Of a stretch of 35,702 bases of DNA, positions 9,060-16,469 are shown piece after piece. Under the pieces are notes generated by a model. It saw nothing but the letters and a program-made list of their open reading frames with translations. It had not been told where the DNA came from and searched no databases. The DNA comes from Candidatus Methylomirabilota bacterium (GTDB lineage Bacteria > Methylomirabilota > Methylomirabilia > Rokubacteriales > CSP1-6). The stretch covers positions 1-35,702 of the forward strand of contig DATFYA010000169.1 in NCBI GenBank assembly GCA_035315345.1, in the 5' to 3' direction. Numbering within the stretch: the stretch's first letter is position 1; each line of letters begins with the position of its first letter. A program made the position numbers and the translations under genes.

Positions 9060-9086
9060 TTGACGCGTGGCCACGCTCGCTATAGC
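9060..9086 (+). promoter_or_regulatory. predicted promoter of the BamE-like gene
   Basis: TTGACG (9060-9065) and TATAGC (9081-9086) are separated by 15 nt, slightly short but with a near-consensus -35. The ATG is 14 nt after the -10-like box with no convincing Shine-Dalgarno sequence, so the leader would be very short. Confidence 0.5.
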
Positions 9087-9100
9087 GTGGGGCCGCTGCC

Positions 9101-9706
9101 ATGTCGTCACCGCGATCCGTGTGCTGCCGTATCCTCGCCGTGGTCCTGGCCGGCGGCTGCCTGCTCGCCGCCGACTTCAACCGGCCCGATCCGGCCGGCT
9201 TCACGCTCGGCAAGACCACCGAGCAGGAGATCCGCCAGCGATTCGGCCAGCCCGACGGGCAGGCCACCGGCCAGGTGGGCGACCAGACGGTGCTGGTGCT
9301 GCAGTACACGCATGTCGAGACCGTCGGCGACCAGGTCGCGGCTCGGGCGATGGTCTACACGTTCAACGGCGGCCGCCTCGTCGGCTTCGACTACTCCAGC
9401 TCCTTCGCGGCCGACCGGACCACGTTCGACGAGGCGGCCGCGAAGCAGATCAAGCGGGGGCAGACCACGCGGGCCGAGACGCTGCGCCTGCTGGGCGCGC
9501 CCACCGGGCAGTTCATCTATCCGTCCGCCTACGTCCCGGTGCCGGGCCGCCGCGCCGACGTCTACAGCTATACGCGCACCGAGCGGACCTCGGCGGGGGC
9601 GACGCTCGATCAGGTCAGCCGGGTGCTGGCCCTCGTGTTCGACGAGCGCGGCGTGGTCGTGGAGACCAGCCTGGTCACCACGTCCACCGCCCGGCCGCTC
9701 CAGTGA
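9101..9706 (+). CDS. BamE/SmpA-like secreted or lipoprotein with two repeats
   Basis: This 201-aa protein has an N-terminal export signal, RILAVVLAGGCLLAAD, with a lipoprotein-like Cys. Two copies of the short SmpA/BamE motif follow: FTLGKTTEQEIRQRFGQPDG (34-53) and IKRGQTTRAETLRLLGAPTG about 80 residues later. Each copy is followed by Tyr-rich beta strands. Single-copy relatives include outer-membrane assembly lipoprotein BamE and beta-lactamase-inhibitor-like folds. The tandem form suggests an envelope protein of similar fold, not BamE itself. It is followed after 14 nt by the IlvD-type gene, whose Shine-Dalgarno begins at its stop codon, so the two are probably co-transcribed although functionally unrelated. 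Confidence 0.8.
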   Translation: MSSPRSVCCRILAVVLAGGCLLAADFNRPDPAGFTLGKTTEQEIRQRFGQPDGQATGQVGDQTVLVLQYTHVETVGDQVAARAMVYTFNGGRLVGFDYSSSFAADRTTFDEAAAKQIKRGQTTRAETLRLLGAPTGQFIYPSAYVPVPGRRADVYSYTRTERTSAGATLDQVSRVLALVFDERGVVVETSLVTTSTARPLQ

Positions 9707-9720
9707 AAGGAGATCCCGCG

Positions 9721-11451
9721 GTGAGCACGCCCACGCTGCGCAGCCACAACTGGTTCGGCAAGAAGGACCTGGACGGCTTCGCCCACCGCTCGTGGATCAA
9801 GGCCGAGGGCTTCAGCGAGCTGATGTTCGACGGCCGGCCGGTGATCGGCATCGCCAACTCCTGGTCCGAGCTGACCAACTGCAATGCGCACCTGCGCCAG
9901 GTGGCGGAGGCGGTGAAGCGGGGCGTGCTCTCGGCGGGCGGCTTCCCGCTGGAGTTCCCGACCATCTCGCTCGGCGAGATCCTCATGAAGCCGACCACCA
10001 TGCTCTTCCGCAACCTGATGGCGATGGACGTGGAGGAGTGCATCCGCGCCTATCCGCTGGACGGCGTGGTGCTGCTCTCCGGCTGCGACAAGACCACGCC
10101 CGCCATGCTGATGGGCGCGGCCTCCGCCGACGTGCCCTCGATCGTGGTGACCGGTGGGCCCATGCTGCGCGGGCGCTGGCGCACCGAGGACATCGGCTCC
10201 GGCACCGACAACTGGCGCTTCTGGGCCGAGCGGCGTGCCGGCCGGCTCACCGAGGAAGAGTTCTGCGAGATCGAATCCTGCCTGTCGCGCTCGGCCGGGC
10301 ACTGCATGGTGATGGGCACCGCGTCCACCATGGCCTCGATGGCCGAGACGCTCGGCATGACTCTGCCCGGCAACGCGGCCATTCCCGCGGCGGACTCGCG
10401 CCGGATGGCGCTGGCCGAGATGTCGGGGCGCCGGATCATGGAGATGGTGCGCGAAGACCTCAAGCCCTCCAGGATCCTCACGCGTGAGGCCTTCGACAAC
10501 GCGGTCCGCACCGGCATGGCCATCGGCGGGTCCACCAACGCGATCATCCATCTCGTCGCCATCGCGGGCCGGGCCGGGGTGGACCTGCCCCTCGCGCGCT
10601 TCGACGAGCTGTCGCGCACCACGCCGATGCTGCTCAACGTGCGGCCGTCGGGCAAGTACCTCATGGAGGACTTCTTCTACGCGGGAGGGCTGCCCGTGGT
10701 GCTGAAGGAGCTGATGCCGCTCCTGCACCGCGACGCGCTCACCGTCACCGGCCGGTCCATCGCGGCCAACAACGAGGCGGCGGTCAACTACAACGAGGAC
10801 GTGATCCGCCCGCTCGCCATGCCGATCCTGAGCGAGGGCGGCACCGCCATCCTCACCGGCAACCTGTGCCCGAACGGGGCGGTGCTGAAGCAGTCGGCGG
10901 CCTCCCCGCATCTGCTCACCCATCGCGGGCGCGCGGTGGTGTTCGAGGACCACGCCGATCTGCACGCGCGCATCGACGACCCCGCGCTCGACGTCGACGA
11001 GACGTGCGTGCTGGTGCTCAAGCGCGTGGGGCCGAAGGGCGCGCCGGGGATGCCGGAGTGGGGCGCCGCGCCGATCCCGCGCAAGCTCCTGCAGAAGGGC
11101 GTGCGCGACATGGTGCGAATCTCGGACGCGCGGATGAGCGGGACATCGTACGGGACCGTGGCGCTCCACGTCTCCCCGGAGGCCGAGGCGGGCGGGCCGC
11201 TGGCCCTCGTGCAGGACGGCGACGTGATCGAGCTGGACGTCCCGAACCGCCGGCTGACCCTGCGGGTGTCCGACGAGGAGCTGGCCCGCCGTCGCGCCCG
11301 GTGGAAGCCGCGCCCGCCCCACTACACCCGCGGCTACGGCCGCCTCTTCCTGGACCACGTGCTCCAGGCCCACGAGGGCTGCGACTTCGACTTCCTCCGC
11401 GGCAAGACCCCGGTCCGCGCCGAGGACACCGCCGGCCCCAGTCACTCCTGA
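9721..11451 (+). CDS. IlvD/Edd-family dehydratase (sugar-acid or dihydroxy-acid dehydratase)
   Basis: This 576-aa iron-sulfur enzyme eliminates water from a 2,3-dihydroxy acid. Three cysteines expected to hold a [2Fe-2S] cluster are visible: Cys54 (LTNCNAH), Cys122 (SGCDKTTPA, followed by the Mg-ligand Asp123 and carbamylated Lys124) and Cys195 (GHCMVMGTASTM). The catalytic serine lies in RISDARMSGTSYGTV near the C-terminus. The length and the N-terminal SHNWFGKKDLDGFAHRSW resemble the L-arabonate/D-xylonate dehydratase branch more than IlvD of branched-chain amino-acid synthesis; this is by memory of motifs. The GTG at 9721 has AAAGGAGAT 7 nt upstream. The gene ends 1 nt before a perfect 29-bp inverted repeat shared with convergent murQ. 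Confidence 0.93.
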   Translation: MSTPTLRSHNWFGKKDLDGFAHRSWIKAEGFSELMFDGRPVIGIANSWSELTNCNAHLRQVAEAVKRGVLSAGGFPLEFPTISLGEILMKPTTMLFRNLMAMDVEECIRAYPLDGVVLLSGCDKTTPAMLMGAASADVPSIVVTGGPMLRGRWRTEDIGSGTDNWRFWAERRAGRLTEEEFCEIESCLSRSAGHCMVMGTASTMASMAETLGMTLPGNAAIPAADSRRMALAEMSGRRIMEMVREDLKPSRILTREAFDNAVRTGMAIGGSTNAIIHLVAIAGRAGVDLPLARFDELSRTTPMLLNVRPSGKYLMEDFFYAGGLPVVLKELMPLLHRDALTVTGRSIAANNEAAVNYNEDVIRPLAMPILSEGGTAILTGNLCPNGAVLKQSAASPHLLTHRGRAVVFEDHADLHARIDDPALDVDETCVLVLKRVGPKGAPGMPEWGAAPIPRKLLQKGVRDMVRISDARMSGTSYGTVALHVSPEAEAGGPLALVQDGDVIELDVPNRRLTLRVSDEELARRRARWKPRPPHYTRGYGRLFLDHVLQAHEGCDFDFLRGKTPVRAEDTAGPSHS

Positions 11452-11452
11452 C

Positions 11453-11539
11453 TGGGGTCAGGTCTTACATTCCGACATTTCCGCCCCGCGCTCGTCAGCG
11501 CTACCCCGGAGAAATGTCGGAATGTAAGACCTGACCCCA
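11453..11539. repeat. perfect 29-bp inverted repeat filling the gap between the dehydratase gene and murQ
   Basis: The arms 11453-11481 and 11511-11539 are exact reverse complements (left arm begins TGGGGTCAGGTCTTACATTC). The 29-nt loop contains a second hairpin, GCGCT-CGTC-AGCGC (11488-11501). It fills exactly the space between the two convergent stop codons. The GGGGTCAGGTCTTAC type of sequence resembles ends of REP/IS200-like (RAYT-mobilised) elements; that likeness is from memory. It could act as a bidirectional terminator. Confidence 0.92.
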
Positions 11540-12433
11540 TTACTCGAGCGCGCGGCGGAGGGAGCCGGCGGCGCGCTTGAGGCGGCGGCGGGCCTCGGGG
11601 GCGTCGACGCCGAGGCGGGCCATGGCGATGGCGACCTTGGCGCTGGCGCCGGAGGCGGCGAGCAGGCGCTGGGCCTCGCGCGGGCTCACGCGGCCGAGCT
11701 GGCGCACCAGGCGCAGGGCGCGGGCGCGCAGCTTGGCCGAGCGCGGGCGCAGGTCCACCATGCGGTTGCCGTAGACCTTGCCCAGGCGCGCGAACGACGC
11801 GGTGGTCAGCGTGTTGAGCGCGAGCTTCGTCGCGGTGCCCGCCTTCAGCCGCGTGGAGCCGGTGAGCACCTCCGGGCCGACGGCCAGCGCGATGACCACG
11901 CGGGCCGCCGACGCCGGCACCTGCGGGTTGCAGGTGACCAGCGCGGTGGCGGCCCCGCGCTTGCGCGCCTCCCGCAGGGCCGCGCGCACGAACGGGGTGA
12001 CGCCACTGGCCGCGATGCCCACCACCACATCGCCACGGCGCACGCGCCGCCGGATCTGCCGGGCGCCCTCGGGTCCGTCGTCCTCCGCGCCCTCCGCCGA
12101 GCGGAACACGCTGCGCCGGCCCCCCGCGATCACCGCCTGCACCAGCGAGGGCGGCGTGCCGAAGGTGGGCGGGCACTCGGCGGCCTCGAGCACGCCGAGC
12201 CGCCCGCTGGTGCCCGCGCCCACGAACACGAGCCGCCCGCGGCGCGAGAGCGCGCGCACGATGAGATCCACCGCGCGCCCGATGGCCGGCGCGGCGCGGC
12301 CCACCGCGGAGACGGCGCGGCGGTCGGCGCGGTTCATGAGCCGCGCGATCTGCGCGGCGGAGAGCCGATCGAGCTGCCCGGTGCGCGGGTCGGCGCGCTC
12401 GGTGGGCAGCCGATCGTAGCCGATACGGCTCAC
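11540..12433 (-). CDS. murQ: N-acetylmuramic acid 6-phosphate etherase MurQ
   Basis: This 297-aa cytoplasmic enzyme cleaves the lactyl ether of MurNAc-6-phosphate, giving GlcNAc-6-phosphate and D-lactate in peptidoglycan recycling. The sequence shows LPTERADPRT (9-18), the SIS-domain phosphate loop FVGAGTSGRLG (70-80), Glu83 in LEAAECPPT and Glu114 in SAEGAEDD, which fall at the numbers of the two catalytic glutamates of E. coli MurQ. SGVTPFV and GSTRLKAGTATKLALNTLTT follow. The length is normal. The GTG start at 12433 lies 1 nt after the stop of the selenoprotein gene, so it is the last gene of that operon. NamZ, NagZ and a candidate kinase for the pathway are encoded elsewhere in the window. 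Confidence 0.96.
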   Translation of the reverse strand: MSRIGYDRLPTERADPRTGQLDRLSAAQIARLMNRADRRAVSAVGRAAPAIGRAVDLIVRALSRRGRLVFVGAGTSGRLGVLEAAECPPTFGTPPSLVQAVIAGGRRSVFRSAEGAEDDGPEGARQIRRRVRRGDVVVGIAASGVTPFVRAALREARKRGAATALVTCNPQVPASAARVVIALAVGPEVLTGSTRLKAGTATKLALNTLTTASFARLGKVYGNRMVDLRPRSAKLRARALRLVRQLGRVSPREAQRLLAASGASAKVAIAMARLGVDAPEARRRLKRAAGSLRRALE

Positions 12434-12434
12434 C

Positions 12435-12962
12435 CTAGTGCGCTTCGAAGCCGAGCCACTCCTCGACCGCGTCGGCGAGCCGATCGGCCCGCTCGTCCAG
12501 CTCGGCCTCGGTGAGGTTGGCGATGGGATGTGGCGTGTCGAGGAACGGATAACCCGGCTTGCCCCAGCTCTCGGCCATCGCCTTCCCGGTGTTGCGGAAC
12601 GGGGTGGTGACGATGGCGATGCCGGGCACCCCCTGCTCTTCCATCAGGATCGCGTCGAGCACACTGCTCGAGCTGCACGACCCTCAGTCGCCGATGCCGG
12701 AGATGACGAGATCGGCCTGGGCCCGCAGCGCCGCGATGCCGGCCTCGTCCACCTCGTGGCTCGGCGAGCGCTTGCGGCTCGTCACGCTGACCGTCATGTG
12801 GTGGCGCGCGGCCAGCCGGTCGGCCAGCTTCCGCAGCAGCGTGTCGGAGTTGAACTTCGTGTTGTCCACCAGCCCGATGCGGAGCCCGCGCGGACTCGCC
12901 GGCCGAGGGGCCAGCACCACCGCGCGCTCCACCGGCTTCGAGGTCGGGTCGAAGAGCTTCAT
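12435..12962 (-). CDS. UGSC-family selenoprotein with in-frame TGA (Sec93)
   Basis: Read through the TGA at 12684-12686, this is one 175-aa protein starting MKLFDPTSKP and ending EEWLGFEAH-TAG. The TGA is codon 93 and the motif is ADLVISGIGD-U-G-S-C-SSSS, exactly the U-G-S-C motif that names the UGSC family of (seleno)proteins. Sec93 and Cys96 form a UxxC redox pair. The N-terminal half has IGLVDNTKFNSDTLLRKL; the part after the Sec (ILMEEQGVPGIAIVTTPF) continues the same alpha/beta pattern with the same codon style, so this is neither a pseudogene nor two genes. A SECIS-like hairpin follows the TGA. The ATG overlaps the upstream stop (ATGA). Conventional gene calling would yield two fragments. 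The biochemical function of the family is not known to me; redox chemistry is inferred. Confidence 0.88.
12655..12686 (-). promoter_or_regulatory. predicted bacterial SECIS element (with UGA codon)
   Basis: On the minus strand the UGA (12686-12684) is followed by 12 nt, then a perfect 7-bp stem TCGAGCA / TGCTCGA (12671-12665 with 12661-12655) closed by a three-base loop GTG. The loop starts 19 nt after the UGA and with a G. As I recall, bacterial SECIS elements place a small G-containing loop about 16-37 nt after the UGA. A short outer pairing (GTCG with CGAT) may extend it. It lies wholly within the coding sequence, as in bacteria. Confidence 0.75.
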
Positions 12963-14011
12963 GCCTGCCTCCCCCGGGGCGTCGCCACGTCGTCGATGCG
13001 CGTGGTCACCGCCCGCGTCCACTTGTTGCCCCACCCGGGCAGACACGCCGACCAGGAGCCGGCCCGGCCGCCCGCGCACACGATCAGGATATCGTCGGGG
13101 CGCTCGAAGACGTGCCGCCACGTCGTCTCGTCCGCCGCGGCGACCGCGCCCGGCACGCGCGCCGCGCGCTTGAAGTCGGCCAGCCGCCGGCGCGTGTGCT
13201 CCATCAGGAATTGCTGCACGTCGCCCCGGCTCCAGCGTGCGGCCTTCAAGATGTCGGCGTGCTCACCCGCGAAGACGATGAGCGTCTGGTTGAAGCCCTT
13301 GAGGTTGGGCGAGCCCATGTTGCCGAGCGCGTCGGCGAAGCAGAGCAGCAGCGGCGCAGGCGTGGCCGCGAGCTGATTGTAGATCTGGTACAGGCTGTTC
13401 GAGGCGATCAGGGTGACCGCGCTCTCGTGGCGCGCGAGCCCCCGGGAGGCGTGCAGCGGCTCCCACGGGTGCTCGTCCTCGTGCTCCGCGAAGCAGAAGC
13501 TGTACTTGCCCGGGTTGCCCAGGGTGGCGCGGTCGAGGAAGCCGGGCCGCGTGTTCATCGTGTTCATCATGATGAGCCGCACCGCACGGCCGATGGTCGC
13601 GTTCGGCCGGTGGCCCTGCCCGAAGAGGTTGTTGCCGCTGTTGATGCCGAGGCGCTTGCAGATCGGGCCGTTGACGACCAGCGCCATCGCGGAGCCGCCG
13701 GTGCTGCTGGCCGGCCCGTGGTAGGCGAACGCAGGATCGCAGAGGCTTCGCACCGCGGCCACCACCACCGGCATGTACTCGGGGCGGCAGCCCGCCATCA
13801 CCGCATTGATCGCGGCCTTCTCGGCGACGACTTCGGTATTGCGCCCGGGGATCTCGCCGAGGACCTCGTGGCCCTGGAGGCCGGCCGCGGCCAGGGTGGC
13901 CGCGATGGAGGCGTCGGACGGCGGCACCACCGGCAGGCCGTCGGTCCACCCCGCGTCGTAGTACGCCTCGATCAGCGCGGCCGGGTCGGCCGCCTCGTCG
14001 ATCTCGCTCAT
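12959..14011 (-). CDS. conserved hypothetical protein, operon partner of the UGSC selenoprotein
   Basis: This 350-aa protein has no signal peptide or membrane helix. Strongly patterned segments are AGWTDGLPVVPPSD near the N-terminus, EKAAINAVMAGCRPEYMPVV, GPASSTGGSAMALVVNGPI, INSGNNLFGQGHRPNATIGRA, RATLGNPGKYSFCFAEHEDE and a C-terminal AGSWSACLPGWG. The same motifs occur in a widespread uncharacterised family that I recall beside or fused to UGSC proteins; this is from memory. Conserved Cys residues (AGCRP, NGPICKR, FCFAE) could contact the selenoprotein's redox site, but that is inference. Its TGA overlaps the ATG of the selenoprotein gene by ATGA, so the two are translationally coupled and likely made in equal amounts. 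The start is the ATG at 14011, 25 nt after the SDR gene. Confidence 0.8.
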   Translation of the reverse strand: MSEIDEAADPAALIEAYYDAGWTDGLPVVPPSDASIAATLAAAGLQGHEVLGEIPGRNTEVVAEKAAINAVMAGCRPEYMPVVVAAVRSLCDPAFAYHGPASSTGGSAMALVVNGPICKRLGINSGNNLFGQGHRPNATIGRAVRLIMMNTMNTRPGFLDRATLGNPGKYSFCFAEHEDEHPWEPLHASRGLARHESAVTLIASNSLYQIYNQLAATPAPLLLCFADALGNMGSPNLKGFNQTLIVFAGEHADILKAARWSRGDVQQFLMEHTRRRLADFKRAARVPGAVAAADETTWRHVFERPDDILIVCAGGRAGSWSACLPGWGNKWTRAVTTRIDDVATPRGRQA

Positions 14012-14036
14012 CGGATCGGCCGAGACCGGTCGCCGA

Positions 14037-14801
14037 TCAGCCGCGCCCGACGAACGGCATCTTCGTCGCCATCACCGTGAGGAACAGCACGTTGGCGTCG
14101 AGCGGCAGGCTCGACATGTAGACCACCGCGTCGGCCACCGCCTTCACGTTCATGGTGGGCTCCGCCGCGGTCGTACCGTTGGCCTGGGGCACGCCACGGG
14201 CCATGCGCTCGGTCATGGGGGTGGCCGCGTTGCCGATATCTATTTGGCCACACGCGATATCGTACTTGCGGCCGTCGAGCGCGGTCACCTTGGTGAGGCC
14301 GGTGACCCCGTGCTTGGTCGCGGTGTAGGGCGCCGAGTTCGGCCGCGGGGCGTGGGCCGAGATCGAGCCGTTGTTGATGATGCGCCCGCCCATCGGGGTC
14401 TGGGCCTTCATCATCTTGAAGGCCTCCTGCGTGCACAGGAACACGCCGGTGAGATTGGCGTTGACCACCGTCTGCCACTGCTCGTAGGTGAGGTCCTCCA
14501 GGAGGACCGGGGGCGCCCCGCCACCCGCGTTGTTGAAGAGGACGTCGAGCCGGCCGAAGGTCTGCTTCGTGGTGGCGAAGAGCGCCTTGATCGATTCGGG
14601 ACTGCCGACGTCGGTCGGCACCACGAGCGACTTGCCCGACGTGCCCTTGCCCTCCGCGGCGGCGGATTCCAGCATGTCCTTGCGCCGTCCCGCGAAGACC
14701 ACCGCGTAGCCTTCCTTCATGAGGGCCAGCGCGCTGGCCTTGCCGATGCCGCTCCCCGCTCCGGTGACGATCGCGACCTTCTGCGTCGAAGTCGAAGTCA
14801 T
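14037..14801 (-). CDS. short-chain dehydrogenase/reductase (NADP-preferring type)
   Basis: This 254-aa classical SDR has TGAGSGIG (13-20), NNAGGG (90-95), the Ser146/Ser148 region (INNGSISAH), and Tyr159/Lys163 in YTATKHG. Arg39-Arg40 after strand 2 (FAGRRKD) favour NADP. The segment after the active site ([17 protein letters not shown]) matches the common SDR substrate loop. GGGAGG precedes the ATG at 14801 by 8 nt. It is the first gene of the operon that continues with the 350-aa protein, the UGSC selenoprotein and murQ. A shared substrate with the selenoprotein pair is possible but unproven. Confidence 0.92.
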   Translation of the reverse strand: MTSTSTQKVAIVTGAGSGIGKASALALMKEGYAVVFAGRRKDMLESAAAEGKGTSGKSLVVPTDVGSPESIKALFATTKQTFGRLDVLFNNAGGGAPPVLLEDLTYEQWQTVVNANLTGVFLCTQEAFKMMKAQTPMGGRIINNGSISAHAPRPNSAPYTATKHGVTGLTKVTALDGRKYDIACGQIDIGNAATPMTERMARGVPQANGTTAAEPTMNVKAVADAVVYMSSLPLDANVLFLTVMATKMPFVGRG

Positions 14802-14822
14802 GTGTAGGCCTCCCGGGGCCGA

Positions 14823-14851
14823 ACGTTAGCCCGTGAGACGCGGCCAGTCAA
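14823..14851 (-). promoter_or_regulatory. predicted sigma70-type promoter of the SDR-selenoprotein-murQ operon
   Basis: On the minus strand, TTGACT (14851-14846) and TAACGT (14828-14823) are separated by exactly 17 nt. Transcription would begin near 14816, about 15 nt before the ATG, leaving room for the GGGAGG ribosome-binding site. It is the best-formed promoter in the window. Confidence 0.7.
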
Positions 14852-14875
14852 TCGACCGATTTGCGCGACGCGCTT

Positions 14876-14884
14876 TGCTAGTAT
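14876..14884 (+). promoter_or_regulatory. extended -10 element of the acyl-CoA ligase gene
   Basis: TGCTAGTAT fits TGnTAnnnT. The box ends 10 nt before the ATG at 14895, so the transcript would be nearly leaderless. An upstream in-frame ATG at 14883 lies inside the box and is therefore unlikely to be the start. Confidence 0.45.
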
Positions 14885-14894
14885 GGGCTCGGGC

Positions 14895-16460
14895 ATGGCC
14901 ACGCTGACCGACCACATCTCCTACGCCGACGCCCAGCGGCTCTGCACCCCGGCCCGGCTCTGGGAGCTCTTCGACGGCGACCGCGAGCGCCTCAATATCG
15001 GCCACGAGTGCATCGACCGCCATCCCGCCGGCGAGGTCGCGGTGCGGGTGATCCACTCACCGGAGCGCGGCGGGAGCGAGGAGCTCCTCACCTTCGGCGC
15101 GCTCGCCGCCGCGTCCTCGCGCTTCGCGCACTACCTGGCCGATCGCGGCGTCGCGCCCGGCGAGCGCGTGGGCATCATGCTGGAGCCGTCGTTACCGTTC
15201 TACGCCGGGATGTTCGGCGCGGTGAAGCGCGGGGCCATCGCGGTGCCGCTCTTCACCCTCTTCGGTCCGGACGGCCTGCGCCTGCGCATCGACGACTGCG
15301 CGCCGCGGCTGCTGCTCGTCTCGCCCGCGCAGGCCGACATCGCCCGCGACGTGCCCGGGCTCACCACCGTGGTCGCCGACGAGTCGTTCCTCGCCGCGCT
15401 CGCGAGGTACCCCGACCGCTACGCGCCCGACACGCGGGCCGACGACCTCGCGGTGTTCCAGTACACCTCCGGGACCACGCGCGAGCTGCCCGCCGCGGTC
15501 CGGCACACGCATCGCAGCATCGTGACCCTGATGATCGCCGCGCTCTACGGCACCGGCATCCGGCCGGGCGACCGCTTCTTCTGCCCGTCGTCGCCGGCGT
15601 GGGGCCACGGGCTCTGGCACGGCACCCTGGGCCCGCTGGCCCTCGGGGTGGGCACCGGCGCCTTCGCGGGCCGCTTCGACGCCGACCGCCTCTTGCGCGC
15701 CCTGGCCGACCACGGCATCACCAACCTCTCGGCCGCGGCCACGCACTACCGGATGATGAAGAGCGCGGGTAGCGCGTCGCGCTACCGCTACGCGATCTGC
15801 AAGCTCTCCTTCACCGGCGAGCCGATCGACGAGGCCACCCGCGTCTTCGCCGAGGCCACCTTCGGCACGCCGGTGTGCAGCATGTACGGCACCACCGAGG
15901 TGGGCGTGATCCTCGCCTCCTACCCGGGCGCGCCCGACTTCGTGGTGAAGCCCGGCTCGCTCGGCAAGCCGGTGCCCAACGTGGCGGTCGAGGTGCAGCG
16001 CCCCGACGGCAGCCGCTGCGATCCGGACGAGGCCGGTGAGATCCGGGTGCGGCGTCGCGACGGGTGGTTTCCGACGAAGGACCGCGGCTGGACCGACGCG
16101 GAGGGCTACTTCTATCACGGTGGCCGCGCCGACGACGTCATCATCTCGGCGGGCTGGACGATCAGCGCGGTGGAGGTCGAGGGCGCGCTGCTCAAGCATC
16201 CCGACGTGCGCGAGGCCGCGGTCATCGGCGTGCCCGATGCCCTCCGCGGTCTCGTGGTCAAGGCCTTCATCGTCAGCCCACGTCGGGGCGACGAGGCCTT
16301 CACGCGCGAGCTGCAGGAGTGGACACGCACGCGGCTGGCCCAGCACGAGTACCCGCGCCAGGTCGAGTTCGTGACCGAATTGCCCAAGACGCCGGCCGGC
16401 AAGGTCAACCGCAAGGCCCTCCGCGAGCGCGAGGCCGGGGCCTCCGTACCCACGTCCTAG
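14895..16460 (+). CDS. AMP-dependent acyl-CoA synthetase/ligase
   Basis: This 521-aa ANL-family enzyme activates a carboxylic acid to acyl-AMP and then acyl-CoA. Visible motifs: the phosphate loop YTSGTTRELP (190-199), YGTTEVG (331-337), TKDRGWTDAEGYFYHGGRADDVI with the ribose-binding Asp, the hinge region, and Lys503 in KTPAGKVNRKA. The phosphate loop is unusual: the canonical TSGTTGxPKG has Gly and Lys where this has Arg, Glu and no Lys. I recall the same variant in a clade of bacterial ligases related to medium-chain or aromatic acyl-CoA ligases, so it is probably functional. It is followed after 9 nt by a MaoC-type hydratase, suggesting one acyl-CoA pathway. No Shine-Dalgarno is visible. 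Confidence 0.92.
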   Translation: MATLTDHISYADAQRLCTPARLWELFDGDRERLNIGHECIDRHPAGEVAVRVIHSPERGGSEELLTFGALAAASSRFAHYLADRGVAPGERVGIMLEPSLPFYAGMFGAVKRGAIAVPLFTLFGPDGLRLRIDDCAPRLLLVSPAQADIARDVPGLTTVVADESFLAALARYPDRYAPDTRADDLAVFQYTSGTTRELPAAVRHTHRSIVTLMIAALYGTGIRPGDRFFCPSSPAWGHGLWHGTLGPLALGVGTGAFAGRFDADRLLRALADHGITNLSAAATHYRMMKSAGSASRYRYAICKLSFTGEPIDEATRVFAEATFGTPVCSMYGTTEVGVILASYPGAPDFVVKPGSLGKPVPNVAVEVQRPDGSRCDPDEAGEIRVRRRDGWFPTKDRGWTDAEGYFYHGGRADDVIISAGWTISAVEVEGALLKHPDVREAAVIGVPDALRGLVVKAFIVSPRRGDEAFTRELQEWTRTRLAQHEYPRQVEFVTELPKTPAGKVNRKALREREAGASVPTS

Positions 16461-16469
16461 GAGAGAGCG

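Noticed and set aside
9610-11445. 611-codon minus-strand frame opposite the dehydratase gene
   Set aside because: Low-complexity His/Arg/Gly-rich shadow; the plus-strand protein has all catalytic motifs.
12435-12662. Separate short genes on each side of the TGA at 12684
   Set aside because: Both parts are in one frame, the TGA is at the Sec position of a U-G-S-C motif and a hairpin follows; one selenoprotein explains all of it.
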